The notes below the pieces were generated by a model. That model was not told the origin of the DNA, ran no database searches, and saw nothing but the letters and a program-made list of their open reading frames with translations. A program made the position numbers and the translations under genes. Shown piece by piece: positions 25,246 to 37,828 of a DNA stretch of 64,000 bases. The number at the start of each line of letters is the position of its first letter. Within the stretch, counting starts at the first letter, position 1. This DNA comes from Brachypodius melanocephalos (Eukaryota > Chordata > Aves > Passeriformes > Pycnonotidae), in assembly GCA_013398615.1 (NCBI GenBank), contig VZSR01000028.1, positions 9,545,885-9,609,884 of the forward strand, read 5' to 3'.

Positions 25246-28200
25246 AGTACTCCTCTCCTGCAGCAGCAGAAGAAAACCTGGGGTTTCCTTGGACCATTTC
25301 TAAGTATTTCAAGAGCTTAGAAAACAATTTAATTCAATTTGTGGATTTAACATGAACAAGATGCTATCGAAGAACAGCCTGTGGATTTTGATGAGGAACA
25401 TGTAGGCCCTCTAGTTTATCTTGTAGCTAGACTCTGGCTTCTCAAGTCGACATGGAAGTTTTAGCAGCAGTAGCCTCATTTGCCTTGGGTGGGAGCAGCT
25501 CTTTTGGCTTTCTCCCTTTAATTTAAAAGGAGCATCTTCACATGTCAGCCCCTGAACTAGCCCTCTCCAAGAAAGATCTCTGCCTTCTAGCCTTCACTAT
25601 TGTGTGTTTATGGCTACAGAAATTTTGAAAATATGTTTGTCACAAAAAGTGCCATTGATGCTGTGGAGCCCCGTCTGATTGGACCCTGCTCCCTCTCTCC
25701 CTGTTTCCTTCTCTGCACAGATCAGGCACCAGGCTTCTCTCTGTGATGGGCACAGTTCAGATTGCCGTGCTCCAGCTTTGAGCTCCTCTCCGGACTCAGC
25801 ACATCCTGTGTTTTTAATGATCCACTCTGGAGTGCTGGCAGGATGTTGAGGAGTTGGTTTTGTTATTGTTCTTGTAGCAGGATGGGATTCTGCTTGCTCA
25901 GGAGCAGGAGCATTGGTCAGATGTGCACTGAGGTGATGTGTGTGCTGAGAAATTCCCAGGCTTTCAAAGATGCTTTCAAAGCACCACTGTTTCACTGCTG
26001 AGACACTGATATGCTTCTGGTGTAAATTCTGCTTTCTCCCTACTCCTCCTCTTGTGCATCCAGGAGTGCCATTTCAAGGGAAGCTAATGTTCCTACAGTG
26101 CTGGTAAAGGCAGTTTTTCTAAAGGGGAGAGGCCTATATTTTTTGCTAACGAGTGCATCTATCCCCTCACCCTTGCACAGCTTATTTACTCTGACCCAGA
26201 GGAAACAGGCAGACTGAATTTTAAATGGCAAATGAGCACCCAAATTTCCTTGGCACATCTCGGCTTTAGGAGTAGCATCTGATAAAAAAGGCAACTTGTG
26301 TTGAAGAGGCCTCTGGGCAGGGCAGGGAAATATGGGTAAAAATCCTGTGTTTTTGAAAACAACAGAATTCCCCCTCTGCTGTGTGTTTCCTTTCAATGCC
26401 TCAGTCTCCCAGAGGGAAACGGCTCCACACGTCCAAGATTGTGAGAGCCTGAATGAGTCAGATGTCCCTTTCCCTCTTGATAAGGTAGGGCAGGCTTCAG
26501 GATTAGTTATGCATCTGATTGTGTCTCTAATAAACGAAATGTAATTAAAAAATAGAGCAGGGCCATTGCATTTTAACAGCTTGAAGCTTTCCCTGTGGAA
26601 GGATCATCAAACAGTGAAAGAATATGAAGATTCAGCTCCCCAGCACCTGCTGGGCAGCCTCTGTCAAGATTAACAGCATCTCACCAGGTTTATTAAAGTG
26701 AACATGAATACTTTGGGGGCTCTGTGGATAGTTATGGTATCACGTTTTATTATCTTCCACTGAAATGAAATTACTTATTGTAATTGCTTGTCAGTCACAG
26801 ACCAACAAATCTGACAAAGGAAAGCTTTGCTGCTGCTAACGGGGAGCAGGAACAGAAGGGAGTGGATGGACTGAGCAAAATTCTGCTCTGATTCTTTTAG
26901 AGGAAATATAACCAGAGAGCTCAGGAGAGAAAGGGGTTCAGCTTTGCAAAGTGCCCTGAGACAACTAGCTCTGGCCAAATGACCTAAACTGAGTGAGCAT
27001 CTTTCAGGGCTGCGAAGGGAGTGAGCAGCTGATCCAGGGTGGTGTGTCAGGCTGGTTGGAAGTGACTGCTTTATGGGCAGTGTATCAGACACAGCAGCTC
27101 AGCAGTTTCTTGATAGCATCAACTATTATATCTCTTGGAGACACTGCTGAGGTTTTATGCCTGGGGTCCACCAGTCAGCAGGAGGTGTGAGCTTTGCGCA
27201 GTGCAAAGATCGGAGTCAGACAAGAAAATGATCCTTTTGGGTTGTTTGCTTTCGGGCATCTCAGCCTTTTCTGTTGTATTTAAAGGAGGAAGAACAGCAC
27301 CTAGGAATAAGGGTGCTGGGAGCAAAGGGATCCCTGCAGGAATTTGAAAGTGAAGATTACTGTACCAGAGATAGACATGCTCCTTTGAGAGCACCTCCAG
27401 AAGTGAAGCTGGCAGGACTCAGCAATCAGAATTGCATAACCTGTCTAGTGGAGAGATGAGCTGTGCTTATTTTACCTATGGGCAGGCAGCAGTTCCAGCC
27501 CCATGAGGAGAGCAGAGCTGGCTGCGGCTGTTGAGGCAGGGGTTGCCTTTTCCATCTTAAGAGGATGTCTCAGCTTTGCAGCAGCAGAAGGCAAAGGGCT
27601 CAAGGTGTAATTAAAATGGAAGCATGCCACAGGCAAGGCAACCAGCCCCAGTGTTTGGCGTTTGACATGAAATTAGATGTGTCTACCAAGTAACCATGTT
27701 ATTCAGCTGTTTGAAAACCCTATAGTGAGCCCACTTAGCATTCACTGTAGAGGTCGCTATAGGTTCCTAATAGAGGAAAAAGAAAAAAAAAAGACAAGTG
27801 CAATCTCCAAGTAAAAGGATGGCCTTGAAAGGATTCTGTTTCATGTGCAGCCACAGGCAGCCTCAGGCAACACGAATGGGAAAGACTGGATGAAAAAGCA
27901 AAGAATTCCCAGATTTTATGGTGTTTTCTGACATTTTGCAGTTTCGATTTCCAGCTCAGTAGAGTTTTATTTCTTTTTGCATCCACGATACTGATATTTC
28001 TTCACTTTTGCAATCACTGTATTTTGTAGCATCGCAACCTTTTGCAGTATTTGAAATAGGTAACTCCCTTCATGTATTCTGAACTCGTCACTTCCTGTCT
28101 TCATGTGATGCCACCTCACTGCTGCTTGAGAAGAGACTGTGAACAGCTGCTGTTTATGCTCTGGCTCATTCTACTCACAAAATGCTGACTTGGGGACCAG

Positions 28201-31200
28201 TCAAACCAAAGAAATGATGAGAAAAGCTTGGGAAATAGCAGCCTCTAGCTTCAGCAGGGGAATAGGGGTAAACCATGGCAGTGAACATCACAGGTCATGT
28301 TGAAAGCCCCACATCACAGAGCTCACCAGCCCCAATGGCTCACCCATGTCACAGCTGAGGGATACAATCCTGTATTTACACAAGTGTAAATGTACTTGTT
28401 AGAGTACCAAATACATTCAGCTCCTTAATTACTGATTTGTCTACTCTATCTAGTTTCCTAGTGCATGAATCCCTGTCTTGAGATAGTTTTTGTTATGGAA
28501 TTGGTATTAACAATTAGTGTTCAGCATTAATTAAACAGATTGGTTTTCATTTTCAGACGTTTCACTTAAGATGCCTTCAGGCTACTAGACTGGGAGGGAG
28601 TTCTTTTTTTTAGGCATGTCTTCATTAGCGCTTATGTCTCTTTTATCTGCAGATGAGGATTCTCTGCTTCCTTTGTACTGCAGCATCAACCAGGGTACTA
28701 TCAGCTTTTCATCCTCTCAGCAGCAACCAGTATTTATTAGCACTTTATTAGAGGCATAAAGGATGCCTAGTGATACAATTACAGCTCATACCTTTTGTTA
28801 TTTTGGTTCCTGTCCTCCTGGCTGCTTTTTGAATCGTGAATGATAGATAGTATGATATTTACATACCAATTTTACAACTTAATTTTAACACTAGCTGCAT
28901 GCCGTGTACTGGTGAGATGAGCTCTAGGGTTTACCAATATAATTTCCTCTTTTAAAGTTTATTCTATGATAAAGCATCCAAATGTGGACTGGTAACTGCA
29001 AATTTTGCTGACAGTAAAGGCAGAAGGAATCATTGCCGTTGTTCGGACATCATGTATAACACCAAGTGGAAAATGTCATTTAATAACTATTATTTTTCTA
29101 CTATCTCATGTATGAGCTACAGTAAACATTGGGAAAGTCATCCAATCTTCACTTATGGATGGGGCGAATCTATCACCTTCCTATGTTCTTGTGGTTGTCT
29201 TCATCACCAGAAATGTGAATCCTGTTTTGCATTAGAGCCTGTGCATTTTCAGGTTTTGGTAACTGAATCCTGTAATTTTTCTGCCTCATCTATGTAAAGT
29301 GCCCTAACCTAATGGAAATCTTCACTTCCATAAAGATAATTACAGGTGACCAAGTAGTTATGCCTCTTTTGAATTTCAAAATGGAAGTGGTTAAAACTCT
29401 GGTAATCATTAGTGAGGATTATTAAACTGTTCTAGAGTTTCATGGGTTTAGAAGGTGGGATGCTTCTGTAACAAGTTAATATCCTTCCCTAAGGGGTAGG
29501 ACTTGATTTGTGGGTCTCTGATCAGATCTGACCAAATGAGGAGGGTCAGGTAGATTTTTGTGCACCAATGTTGGTTAGTGTGAAAGAAGTGCCATACTTT
29601 TCCAGGAAGGGAGACTTTTGTTATTGCTGCTTGTTATCTTCATTTCCTACCTATTTTTGGATTACAGATGATGAAGTTTGATGAGTCATTTTGCACTGGG
29701 TAAAGTATACAGCAATACAGACATCTTGTGAATGACAGCCATCCTCCTTTCTGAGATGATCTGATCTCCACAATTCTGACTTCTCCACTGTCCTATGCCT
29801 GCCATTAGAGTCATGGGCTAAGTTCTCTCTTAAGAGCTTGGGTGGCACTGAGAGTGTAGAAAAGGGTCCAGATTTTCTGCACTTTAGCAGCAACAATTCT
29901 CTTCAGAGTGCCCCAGCTGACACCCATTACCCCAGAAAAGTTCCTTAGATCTTGAGGCTCAGAAGTTAATGAGGAACAAACAATATGAAAGCAGCAACGA
30001 AGTGTAACCTTGCCTTGGTTTTCTCAATATCAGGTGACAAGAGACCACCAATAAAAATATAATAGAGCTGGCAAAATACTCCTGAATGCCACTGTCCAGC
30101 CATTTTCAAAAATTAAGAATTCTCCTCAGCATGGCATACTTGTAAGTGTTTCACATTGTCTTGGATCTCTGTAAATCCTGTAACAAATTATTCCAGTTCT
30201 TTACTGTTCATTTAAGCATAACACCTAACACAAATTACAATCTCTCTCTTTTTAGTTTCAGCCCTGCTATGACACACACACCTTGGTCACAGGATGATAT
30301 TCTGCTAAACACTTCCATTTATTTGTAGCTGTTTGTAAGTTTGAACCTTTTTTTAACATCTCCTCGTGCTTCTGGTCCTGACCTCTTTGAGGAGATCATA
30401 CCAGTCATGAGGTAAGTGTTGGGTTTGGTTTTGTGTACATGGAACAAATGAAAAGGCTGGGTTACAACTTCACCTCTTTCATAAAAACCAGCCTTCATGC
30501 TGACACCTTCTTCTATTAGCAAACAATGGTGTGATATAAGAAAATGGAGAAAGAGTTAGACTGAGGTTCTGGTCCTTGCTCTGCCCAAACACTGTATCCA
30601 GGGCAGCCTTCCCCACCAAATCCAGCACCAGGGGACTTTTCCAGCTCAGCTGAGTCAGCTGAGACCCTTGATTTAAAATGATGAATTGACTTTTCATTAC
30701 TCATGTGGGTAAGATTATTCATCTGCTTTGCAAAATAAAGTCCTCTGGATGGAGGAAATGGCCAGGAGACATAATGCTTTCCCGATTCCCCAGTATATCT
30801 TCCCTTATTTGAAAATATTTATGTAATTTTTTAAAATATAATTTCTCTCAGAAATGAAATTGTAACCAAATACAGTGTGGTATAGATTTCAAGGCTCATT
30901 TCCTTGGTGGATAATCCTAAATTCGTATTGGTCTAATCTTTTAACGCTTTCAGAGTCAGTGAATTACAGCTTGGTGACAGCAATTTTTGCTCAGTTATTT
31001 TTCCCTCTGTAAGGTGTCCTCCTAACAAGGGGTCTGCAATAATAATATAATTGTGTGGTATTTTAAACTGTTTAAATGTGATTTACCTCATATTAAAGTG
31101 AGTTGATATAAAGAGTATTCTTTCAAATGCTGCTTAAAAGGACATATATAAAGCTCCTAGAAGTACCGCTGGTATATTTTTCCCTACCTAATCAGATTAA

Positions 31201-31994
31201 GTGTAATTTACAATGCCTTTCTGTAAAGGAGAATAGAAGACACTTTGCCTTAATTTAAGAGGAGCCTATAGCAGTATTTAAAAAAATTAATTAGAAGTTG
31301 TTCACTTTAGAAGAGCCAGCCTGAAGCATAGATCCTCCTACATGGGTTTACATTTCTAAAGCCTGCCTGGGAGACAAGCATGTACTTCTTCAGAATGCTC
31401 CCATCCAGCTCCTTCACCCGGGCAGTTTATGGTGGTGGCAAAGCAGCCCAGGAGAGCAGTGAGGGACTGACCTTGGCTGGGAACACTTCAGAGTTATTGG
31501 CTGGATATTTATTATAAGGCTGCACCCAATTTTCCATCCTGGATCAGGAAATTTCATCTGGGAAAGTGTGAGCATTTGTATAAAGCTCTTTAATGCCATG
31601 TATCATGTGGGGCTTCAGGTGTTTGCTGTATCATCACAGCAAATGCACAGCAGATGAGACAGAGTGGAGAGGAAAAGGCCATAGCACAGAACAAGGTGAG
31701 CTGCACGGATCTGAAAACCCAGAGGGAATGTGATGGCCTGCACTTCTCCTGTCAGTGCTTTTGGACAAGGGCAGAGGATTTGTTCTCAGTGGTTTGAGTA
31801 GTGCCTGTCTGTCTCCCTGAAGGTAATGAGGAAGCGCTGCTATCCTGTCAGCTGAGCATTTGCTGGCCGGAAAAAAAGGAAAATAAAACAAGTCACTGCT
31901 AAGAGTGGAAATACAGCTCTTGCAGGCAGCAGGTGGTGATTAAGAAATATAGCCTGTTTTTAATAGAACTCAATGCTCTTTACTTGCCTGAAGA
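25246..31994. other. Unique non-coding sequence
   Basis: No gene, RNA gene or nameable repeat was found in this 6.7 kb. ORFs are all below 133 codons and lack recognised motifs. The second half (about 28300-31300) is notably AT-rich, with many short ATTTA and TTTAAA stretches. Confidence 0.5.
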
Positions 31995-32038
31995 CTTTTT
32001 TTCCTTTCTTTCTTCATCTTTTTTTCCTTTTCCTTTTT
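31995..32038 (+). repeat. Polypyrimidine tract leading into an AG
   Basis: A 44-base stretch that is almost entirely C and T is followed by GCAGG (32039-32043). It has the form of a strong 3' splice site on the plus strand, but could equally be simple low-complexity sequence. The frame opened at 32043 stays open for 36 codons and stops at 32151. Confidence 0.6.
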
Positions 32039-32839
32039 GCAGGGCGAGATTGTGTTGTTGAGAATGTGTGACATCTCACTGGTGGGCATGAGGGGCAAAA
32101 GCTGTGTCTGGGCCGTGTTTTCAAGCAGCAAATGCAAAGAATGGGTGAAATGAGAGAAATCAAATAGCTGCTCCATCAAAACTCTGTCAAGTCTAGAGGG
32201 GGATCCTGCATGGATAGAAGGGAGCAAAGCAAGGGCCAAAGAAGTTGAGCAGCCTTGAAATTGTTCCATCCTCCTCTTCCTGTTCCTGAGGCTGGGAACA
32301 TTACCTTTACACCAAAGGGTGTTCTCTCTATAGGAGAACTAAATGGGCCATGAAGAACAATTCACATCCCTGGGGAAATATAAGGAAACTAAATCACATT
32401 GAGCATGTCAAACCATCTCAGGTGATAGAGTTATAGGAGAACAAGGAGAGATGTAGACAAATACAGGAAGGAAAAATAGGTGCTGAATGTTTTGAAGCCT
32501 CCTGCATCAATCCAGCTGGAGCCAAGGGCATCCTGACCTTCCCAGGAACCTGCTCAACAGATTTGTCCTCAGGGTCTTCAAAAACCAAAGCTGAAAAAAA
32601 GCTAGGCAGTAAAAATGAAGGCTGAGTTATTCTGACTCTATACTAAATGGTGCTCCTAGCCCAGAATTTGGTGGAAAAGCAGATGATCCCCATGTTCCAC
32701 TGTGGGGAATGGTGATGAGTTCTTTTAAAAAGAGATGGTCTAGAATGAAATTAAGTCAACTGAGACAACCTGGTATCTGAGAACCATTTATTGGTAATGA
32801 AAAACAACAACAAAGAAGTTTGCCCTACTAAAGAGGGCT
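32039..32839. other. Unique non-coding sequence
   Basis: Apart from the short open frame following the polypyrimidine tract, nothing recognisable is seen. Confidence 0.5.
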
Positions 32840-32934
32840 AGAAAAGACAGATAAAGAGGAAGGAAAACGGAAAAGGAATGGGGAGAGAAAGAGAGAGAGA
32901 GAGGAAGAGGGGAGACAGAGAGATAAAAAGCAAG
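32840..32934. repeat. Purine-rich GA tract
   Basis: Nearly all A and G over about 95 bases, with a pure AG-alternating core near 32888-32902. It accounts for the serine/leucine/phenylalanine-rich minus-strand ORFs here (32788-33150, 32828-33070), which are therefore compositional artefacts. Confidence 0.85.
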
Positions 32935-34649
32935 CATTACCAGCAGCAGGACGAGGGGTGCTGTCTGGAGGGTACAGTGTCTTTGATGTTCTCCTGTTGA
33001 CTGCCTGTCCTGTGTGAGATGTGAAATGGTTGCCAGGCAAAGTCTTCCCAGAGACAGGGCCTTCTCCCATCTTCTTCTAGATGACTCCTGCAAGTTACAC
33101 ATGTGCAATCCCTCCTCCACATGCCTCTGACATTTGTTGAGACAAATCAAAACTAAATTGGCTCCTCAGGGCAGATCGACTGTGTTCTGGTTACTGAGAG
33201 AATGAGATGTTACATGATGTTACACTGCCCATGGCCATGTGAGAATAAAAACTACCAGGTCAAGCAAACCCAGCCAAAACAATGCTCAACCCTCTGCTAT
33301 TATTTCTGGTTTATAAAAAAAGACTATTTTGTGATGCAGCCAAGAACCTCAGTTAAGGACTTCCTACTCATTAGCTGTTCACAGATCCAGAACTGAGATC
33401 ACCATCCTTTGTAGCATGACTGGGAGCAAAAGGAGCTAAACAACTGTAAAAAATGAATTGTCACCAAATTGTGTCCCCTTTCACTGGAGTGTCTCAAGAT
33501 CTATGTATCTTTAAAGTACCACTTCTTTTGTGGTCTTTGAACTGGTGCAAATTTTCTAAGGTTTTTTTAATTCAGAAAGAAATGTTTTCTGGGGAATGAC
33601 ACAGAAGCCAAACACTGGGAGTAGGAGATACAGAAAATAGGTGCAAATAATGGAAGAAGACCATCCTAAGGTAATCCTGAAGTATCCCAAGGGACACTAT
33701 TAATGGTATCTTTTGGAGACATGAATGCAAGGAAGAACAAGAAGCTAGTTTCTCCTTGGGAAGCTACTTAGAGATGATATTTTGAAGATGATTGCCTATA
33801 ATTGAAAGAGATACACAGAGAACGAGTGTGGAAAAGGAGCACCCTGTATGTATAACCAAGCAGGTGTAAAATGAAAGTGGCAAATCTCCCAGTCTCTCCT
33901 CCGTCTCCTCCAGCTGCAGATCAATTACACAATAAATTGTTTAGAAGGGAATTATAAGCACGAGGTATTAAAACCAAAATACCAAATGCTACAAACACAA
34001 GGCATGGGACAAAAAATGAATCAAAAATAAACCTGACTCCGGCTATGTGAAGATCAAGATCTGTCATCTAATTATACACCCAGTGATATGGATAAGGGAT
34101 GTACTGGAGGCGACTCCCCAAGTTTTCAGCCTGCTGTCTGTGTTCAGAGCTGGCTGCAACCTGGTAATCATCGCTTGCAGCCAAGCCCGTCTATGAGTGC
34201 ATGTGGGACAGATAATCTTTTCTTTTCCATATGTATTTGAATAAATTATATGAACTATTATTGGAGTAGGAGGGGATTCACAAAAAAGAGAAATCCTTTA
34301 GCCTGAACTGCAGTGACAGTCCACAGCTTCTATGGATCGCTTTGTCTTGTGGGGCTCTAGATAGTGTATGAGCAAACCTCCAGATTCATCAAAGTGTTGC
34401 TACAGGAAAGTGAAAAATAATTTTAATCAGTTACATTTGGAAAACAAACAAAAGAATACATTGAAACGATGCAGGAGAAGCTCTTCAATTCCTGAGCGGT
34501 CTTGGGTGTTGGTTCTATTCAAACTCAGGGCAAGGGAAGCTCAAAATCCAGGGAAGGAAAGATTGGTTTTCTCTGTTCAGGACACAGCATGCAAAAGGTA
34601 CAAAAAAGGCAGAGAATATGTATGATCCCTGAAGGATAAAGGTCTTGTC
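32935..34649. other. Unique non-coding sequence, possibly partly conserved
   Basis: No gene was recognised. About 33935-34230 has the texture often seen in conserved vertebrate non-coding elements (balanced, non-repetitive, with TAAT and AATTA cores), but this cannot be shown from one sequence. Confidence 0.45.
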
Positions 34650-34760
34650 TTAGTCAACATTTACTCTCCGGATGAAGGAGATGAAATCATCCCCAATGTA
34701 CACAGTGCTGCTTCTCTTCTTTATACTCTTTACCTGAGGTGCAATCTGAGGTGTTCCAAC
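34650..34760 (-). CDS. Weak candidate terminal exon, protein not recognised
   Basis: On the minus strand an acceptor-like CTGCAG (34761-34766), preceded by a partly pyrimidine-rich stretch, opens a 36-codon frame that ends in TAA at 34650. The frame begins exactly on a codon at 34760 (phase 0). The peptide contains basic KKR and RR clusters around 'TVYIGDDFISFIRR' and looks like protein rather than low-complexity sequence, but I recognise no family. Against it: the frame is short, a good donor-like CAGGTAAAG lies inside it, no polyadenylation signal was identified, and its phase does not match the candidate at 61105-61233. It may well be chance. Confidence 0.12.
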   Translation of the reverse strand, partial: VGTPQIAPQVKSIKKRSSTVYIGDDFISFIRRVNVD

Positions 34761-34766
34761 CTGCAG

Positions 34767-36224
34767 TGGTGGCATTAAATTACAGAGGACGAGGACTTTC
34801 CTGTGTTTCCTTCCCCAGCAGAGAACAGCAGGCCATCTATAGGCTGCTTCAAACCCACATGAGCTCCGTAGTATCCACACATAATGCTGCTGGAATGGGA
34901 CTCAGAAGAAGGTGAATCCCTTTGCTTATATTCTTTGTCCCAGATGGCTGATTGATTTATGAACATGGGAAATCACAAGTCTCCCAGTGACAGCCCAACA
35001 CGGAGTTTGTTTGGTTAAAAATAGAAAAAGCTCAAAATTATCAGTCTTCATGTTTACAGGGATTTTTTTTTGTTAAATATTTATGTCAAATATGCTATCC
35101 TCTTCTAGAAAAAAATCAGCTGTCAGTGTGATTGAAAATAGCGGGGGACTTGTGCTTTTAACTGTCAATTTGCTTAAGCAAATTCAGCAGTAATTTTTTT
35201 TTCTAAGATGTCAGCTTTTCATTAAAAATGGCAAGTAAAGGGTGATGAAATCCTGCAGAACTTGTCCCTGGCTTTGCTGCTGCATTGCTTTTTTTCTGCA
35301 AATTGCAGCAAAATACCCTTTTGGAGCCCTCCAGCCAGAATATCTGTGTGTGTCATGTTCCTCTGGAGCTCTTGGTTAGGAGAACTGCTGGACTGAAAGC
35401 CACGAGAGCATGGATGGAAGAAATCAAGTTTTATATGTTTGGCATAAATCAATGAACCAAACATCCTTTCAAGTACTGTCCAGGTGTTTTAATGCTCCTC
35501 CATTGCATTTGCAGGTGCAGAGCAGTACCTTGCAACTTCTCTATTGCAGTGCCTGGCCTGAAGACAGGGTTAAATCCAGCATAACCCTTTGAGGGTGAGT
35601 TGGTATGTTGCTCATGTCTAAGAAGAGAAAGCAAACGTTTTCAGCAAGGTTCCCGTGGCTGTGTTGATTACAAATATTTCAGGCCAGTTTCATGTTCTTG
35701 CAGCCAGTTTCCCACCTGCTTCTCCTAAAGGCCCAAGGTACATGATGTCTGTAAAGCAGCCTGGGTATTTTCCATGTTTTGGACTGTGACTCCAGCTGTG
35801 CCCAGTCTGCTTCCCTGGTGCTTAAATAAGGAGTACTTTAAATCATTGTACTATGGAGATAAAACGTATTTCAGCAAAGGCTGTGGTTTTCTCAAGAGCC
35901 TTGGAAGGATGTGTTTAGTCCTTTCAAATCTCAATGAGACTTTGAATACTCGCAGATGCATTTCAAAAACCCCCAAAAACCTCTGTCTGAATAATCCCTA
36001 GGTTTGCTGCTCCCCCCTGGTCAATCCTCTTGTATCTGCACCTGCCTGCACATCACTGTGTTTATTCCAAGAGGTCTCCAGGCTTTATCCTGAATGAATG
36101 TATCCAGAACAAGCTCATATATTTTGGAATATGTACTGAGACATTGAATTAGGATGAACCAGACCGGGCAATAGAAACTACTTACAAAAGATGCCTGCTG
36201 TCTATTGCTGAGATCACTCAAACA
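34767..36224. other. Unique non-coding sequence
   Basis: Nothing recognisable. Short overlapping ORFs only. Confidence 0.5.
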
Positions 36225-36446
36225 GTGAATTTCGAAGTAATGGGGTAATAGCAAAATTTATACAGAATTAATGTGTTCATATAAATATTCTACAGTAAAT
36301 TATTTGCCAAATAACATTCATTACTTCGCAGCAGAGGTCATATAATTGAGAAAATGTATTTGTGAATAAATTATTCAACAATTAATGTAAAATGTGGCTG
36401 CTAAATTATTCACAGAGACTAATTCACCCAGTTCTAATTAATTTTC
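36225..36446. other. AT-rich block dense in TAAT/ATTA cores
   Basis: At least a dozen TAAT or ATTA tetramers occur in about 220 bp, for example AATTAATG near 36269, AATTATTC near 36371, AATTAATG near 36381 and CTAATTAATT near 36435. TAAT is the core recognised by many homeodomain proteins. It may be an ancient conserved regulatory element, or simply AT-rich DNA next to a CR1 tail. No ORF or repeat family explains it. Confidence 0.3.
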
Positions 36447-36478
36447 ACTCTGAAAGTGGTTTTGGGTACATGTGCATT

Positions 36479-36560
36479 TGTCCCTGCCTGTGACAGGGAG
36501 CTTGGACTAGATGACCTTTAATGGTTCCCTCCAACCCAAACGTTTCAGGGCTTCTGTGAT
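36479..36560 (+). mobile_element. CR1 LINE 3'-terminal fragment
   Basis: A short terminal CR1 piece. TGTCCCTGCCTGTGACAGGG (36479-36498) is followed by 'CTTGGACTAGATGACCTTTA' and 'GGTTCCCTCCAACCCAAACG', then a decayed tail (CTTCTGTGATA, 36551-36561). This is the standard CR1 3' end order. It is heavily 5'-truncated and has no coding capacity. Confidence 0.85.
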
Positions 36561-37586
36561 ATGAGGGCATGGCTCCTGCAGCTGGCAGTAAACACCATTT
36601 ACTGTCTCCCTCTGCAGCTGCAGTTACTGAATTACATCCTGTGTGGAGCCTCACCTACAGAAATCCATAAAAATGCTTCTTTTCATCTCAAATAATCTAT
36701 TGTTTGTCTGGAACTTTTCTCCCAGTGCTGACTACATTGGTATTAGAAAAAAAAGAATCCCACAAATGCCAATTATTTTAAAGTTGAACTTGATTTCAAG
36801 ACCAGCATCACTGGAAGTCATTATGCCACATCCCAGCAGCCCAAATTTTTTTTTAAGAACCCAAACCCTTCAAGCTTGCAGATCTTAACATTCTTTTTCC
36901 ATGGAAGAAGTGGTTTGACCTCCATCAGCCTCAACCTACAAGGTCATTATGTGATCCCTCAAATCATAGAAGAGACTCGAACTCCAGTTTGTTGGGTATG
37001 TTCAGGGAGAAGGCAAGCAGAGCTCCATGAGCTGATTGATTGCTAGATTGACTAATAACAGGGACCCAGTGTTACAGCACTGCTTCTGCTCATCAGCAAG
37101 CTCTTGTCTTTTCTCAGAGGTAGAGAGGATCAGCATTGCTTTGTGATGGCACTGAAATCTTTCCTTTTGTGGATGGCTCCCATCTCAGGGTGGGCTTGAG
37201 GGGCTGCTGGACTCGCTCAGCACTCCTGATGTGTCAGAGCTCCAGATGTTGTTTGCAGGACAGGGAAAAGGCTGGGGATTCTCCGTGGCTGCTGCAGTGC
37301 CAGACAAGTTAATCAAAGTGCAGGAGGGAGATAGGAATTACACGTGTATTAAGGAGGTTAAGACATGACAGAAAAGACGAGATTAAAAAATGTCATTTTT
37401 TTATAGCTAATTGTAGTCTAGAGTAACAAAAAATAGTGTGCTTCCTGAAGTAAAATGTGTCTGTAGAGAAATGCCAGAGACAAGCACAATAAATTCACAC
37501 AATTCAAGCTCTGATGTTTCCTCTGTTTGAGTGAAGAAGTGGCTTTGCCAGCCATGCTCACCAACTGCTCCAGAAACGAGGAGTGG
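36561..37586. other. Unique non-coding sequence
   Basis: No gene or nameable repeat between the CR1 tail and the minisatellite. Confidence 0.5.
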
Positions 37587-37828
37587 GCTCCATTAGGGGA
37601 CAGCCAGGGCTCCATTAGGGGATGTCAAGGACTCCTTTAGGGAATAGACGGGGCTCCTTTAGGGGACAGCCAGGGCTCCATTAGGGGACAGCCAGGGCTC
37701 CATTAGGGGACAGCCAGGGCTCCTTTAGGGGACAGCCAGGGCTCCTTTAGGTGACAGCCAGGACTCCTTTAGGGAATAGCCAGGGCTCCTTTCAGTCACA
37801 GTCAGGGCTCCTTTAGGTGACAGCCAGC
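37587..37828. repeat. 22-bp minisatellite, 11 tandem units
   Basis: Eleven consecutive 22-bp units are counted directly, with no length change. The basic unit is GCTCC(A/T)TTAGGGGACAGCCA plus GG. Variants include CATTAG against CTTTAG, GGGGACAG against GGTGACAG, and the AATAG form shared by units 3 and 9. Unit 10 is the most diverged. G-rich AGGGG blocks recur on the plus strand every 22 bp. It carries stops in some frames and is not part of a recognised gene. Copy number is likely to vary between individuals. Confidence 0.97.

Noticed and set aside
25032..25320. Plus-strand ORFs spanning the second gap
   Set aside because: They cross unknown bases and are made of LTR sequence, not of a gene.
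32788..33150. Serine/leucine-rich 120-codon minus-strand ORF resembling a membrane protein
   Set aside because: It is the translation of the purine-rich tract at 32840-32934.
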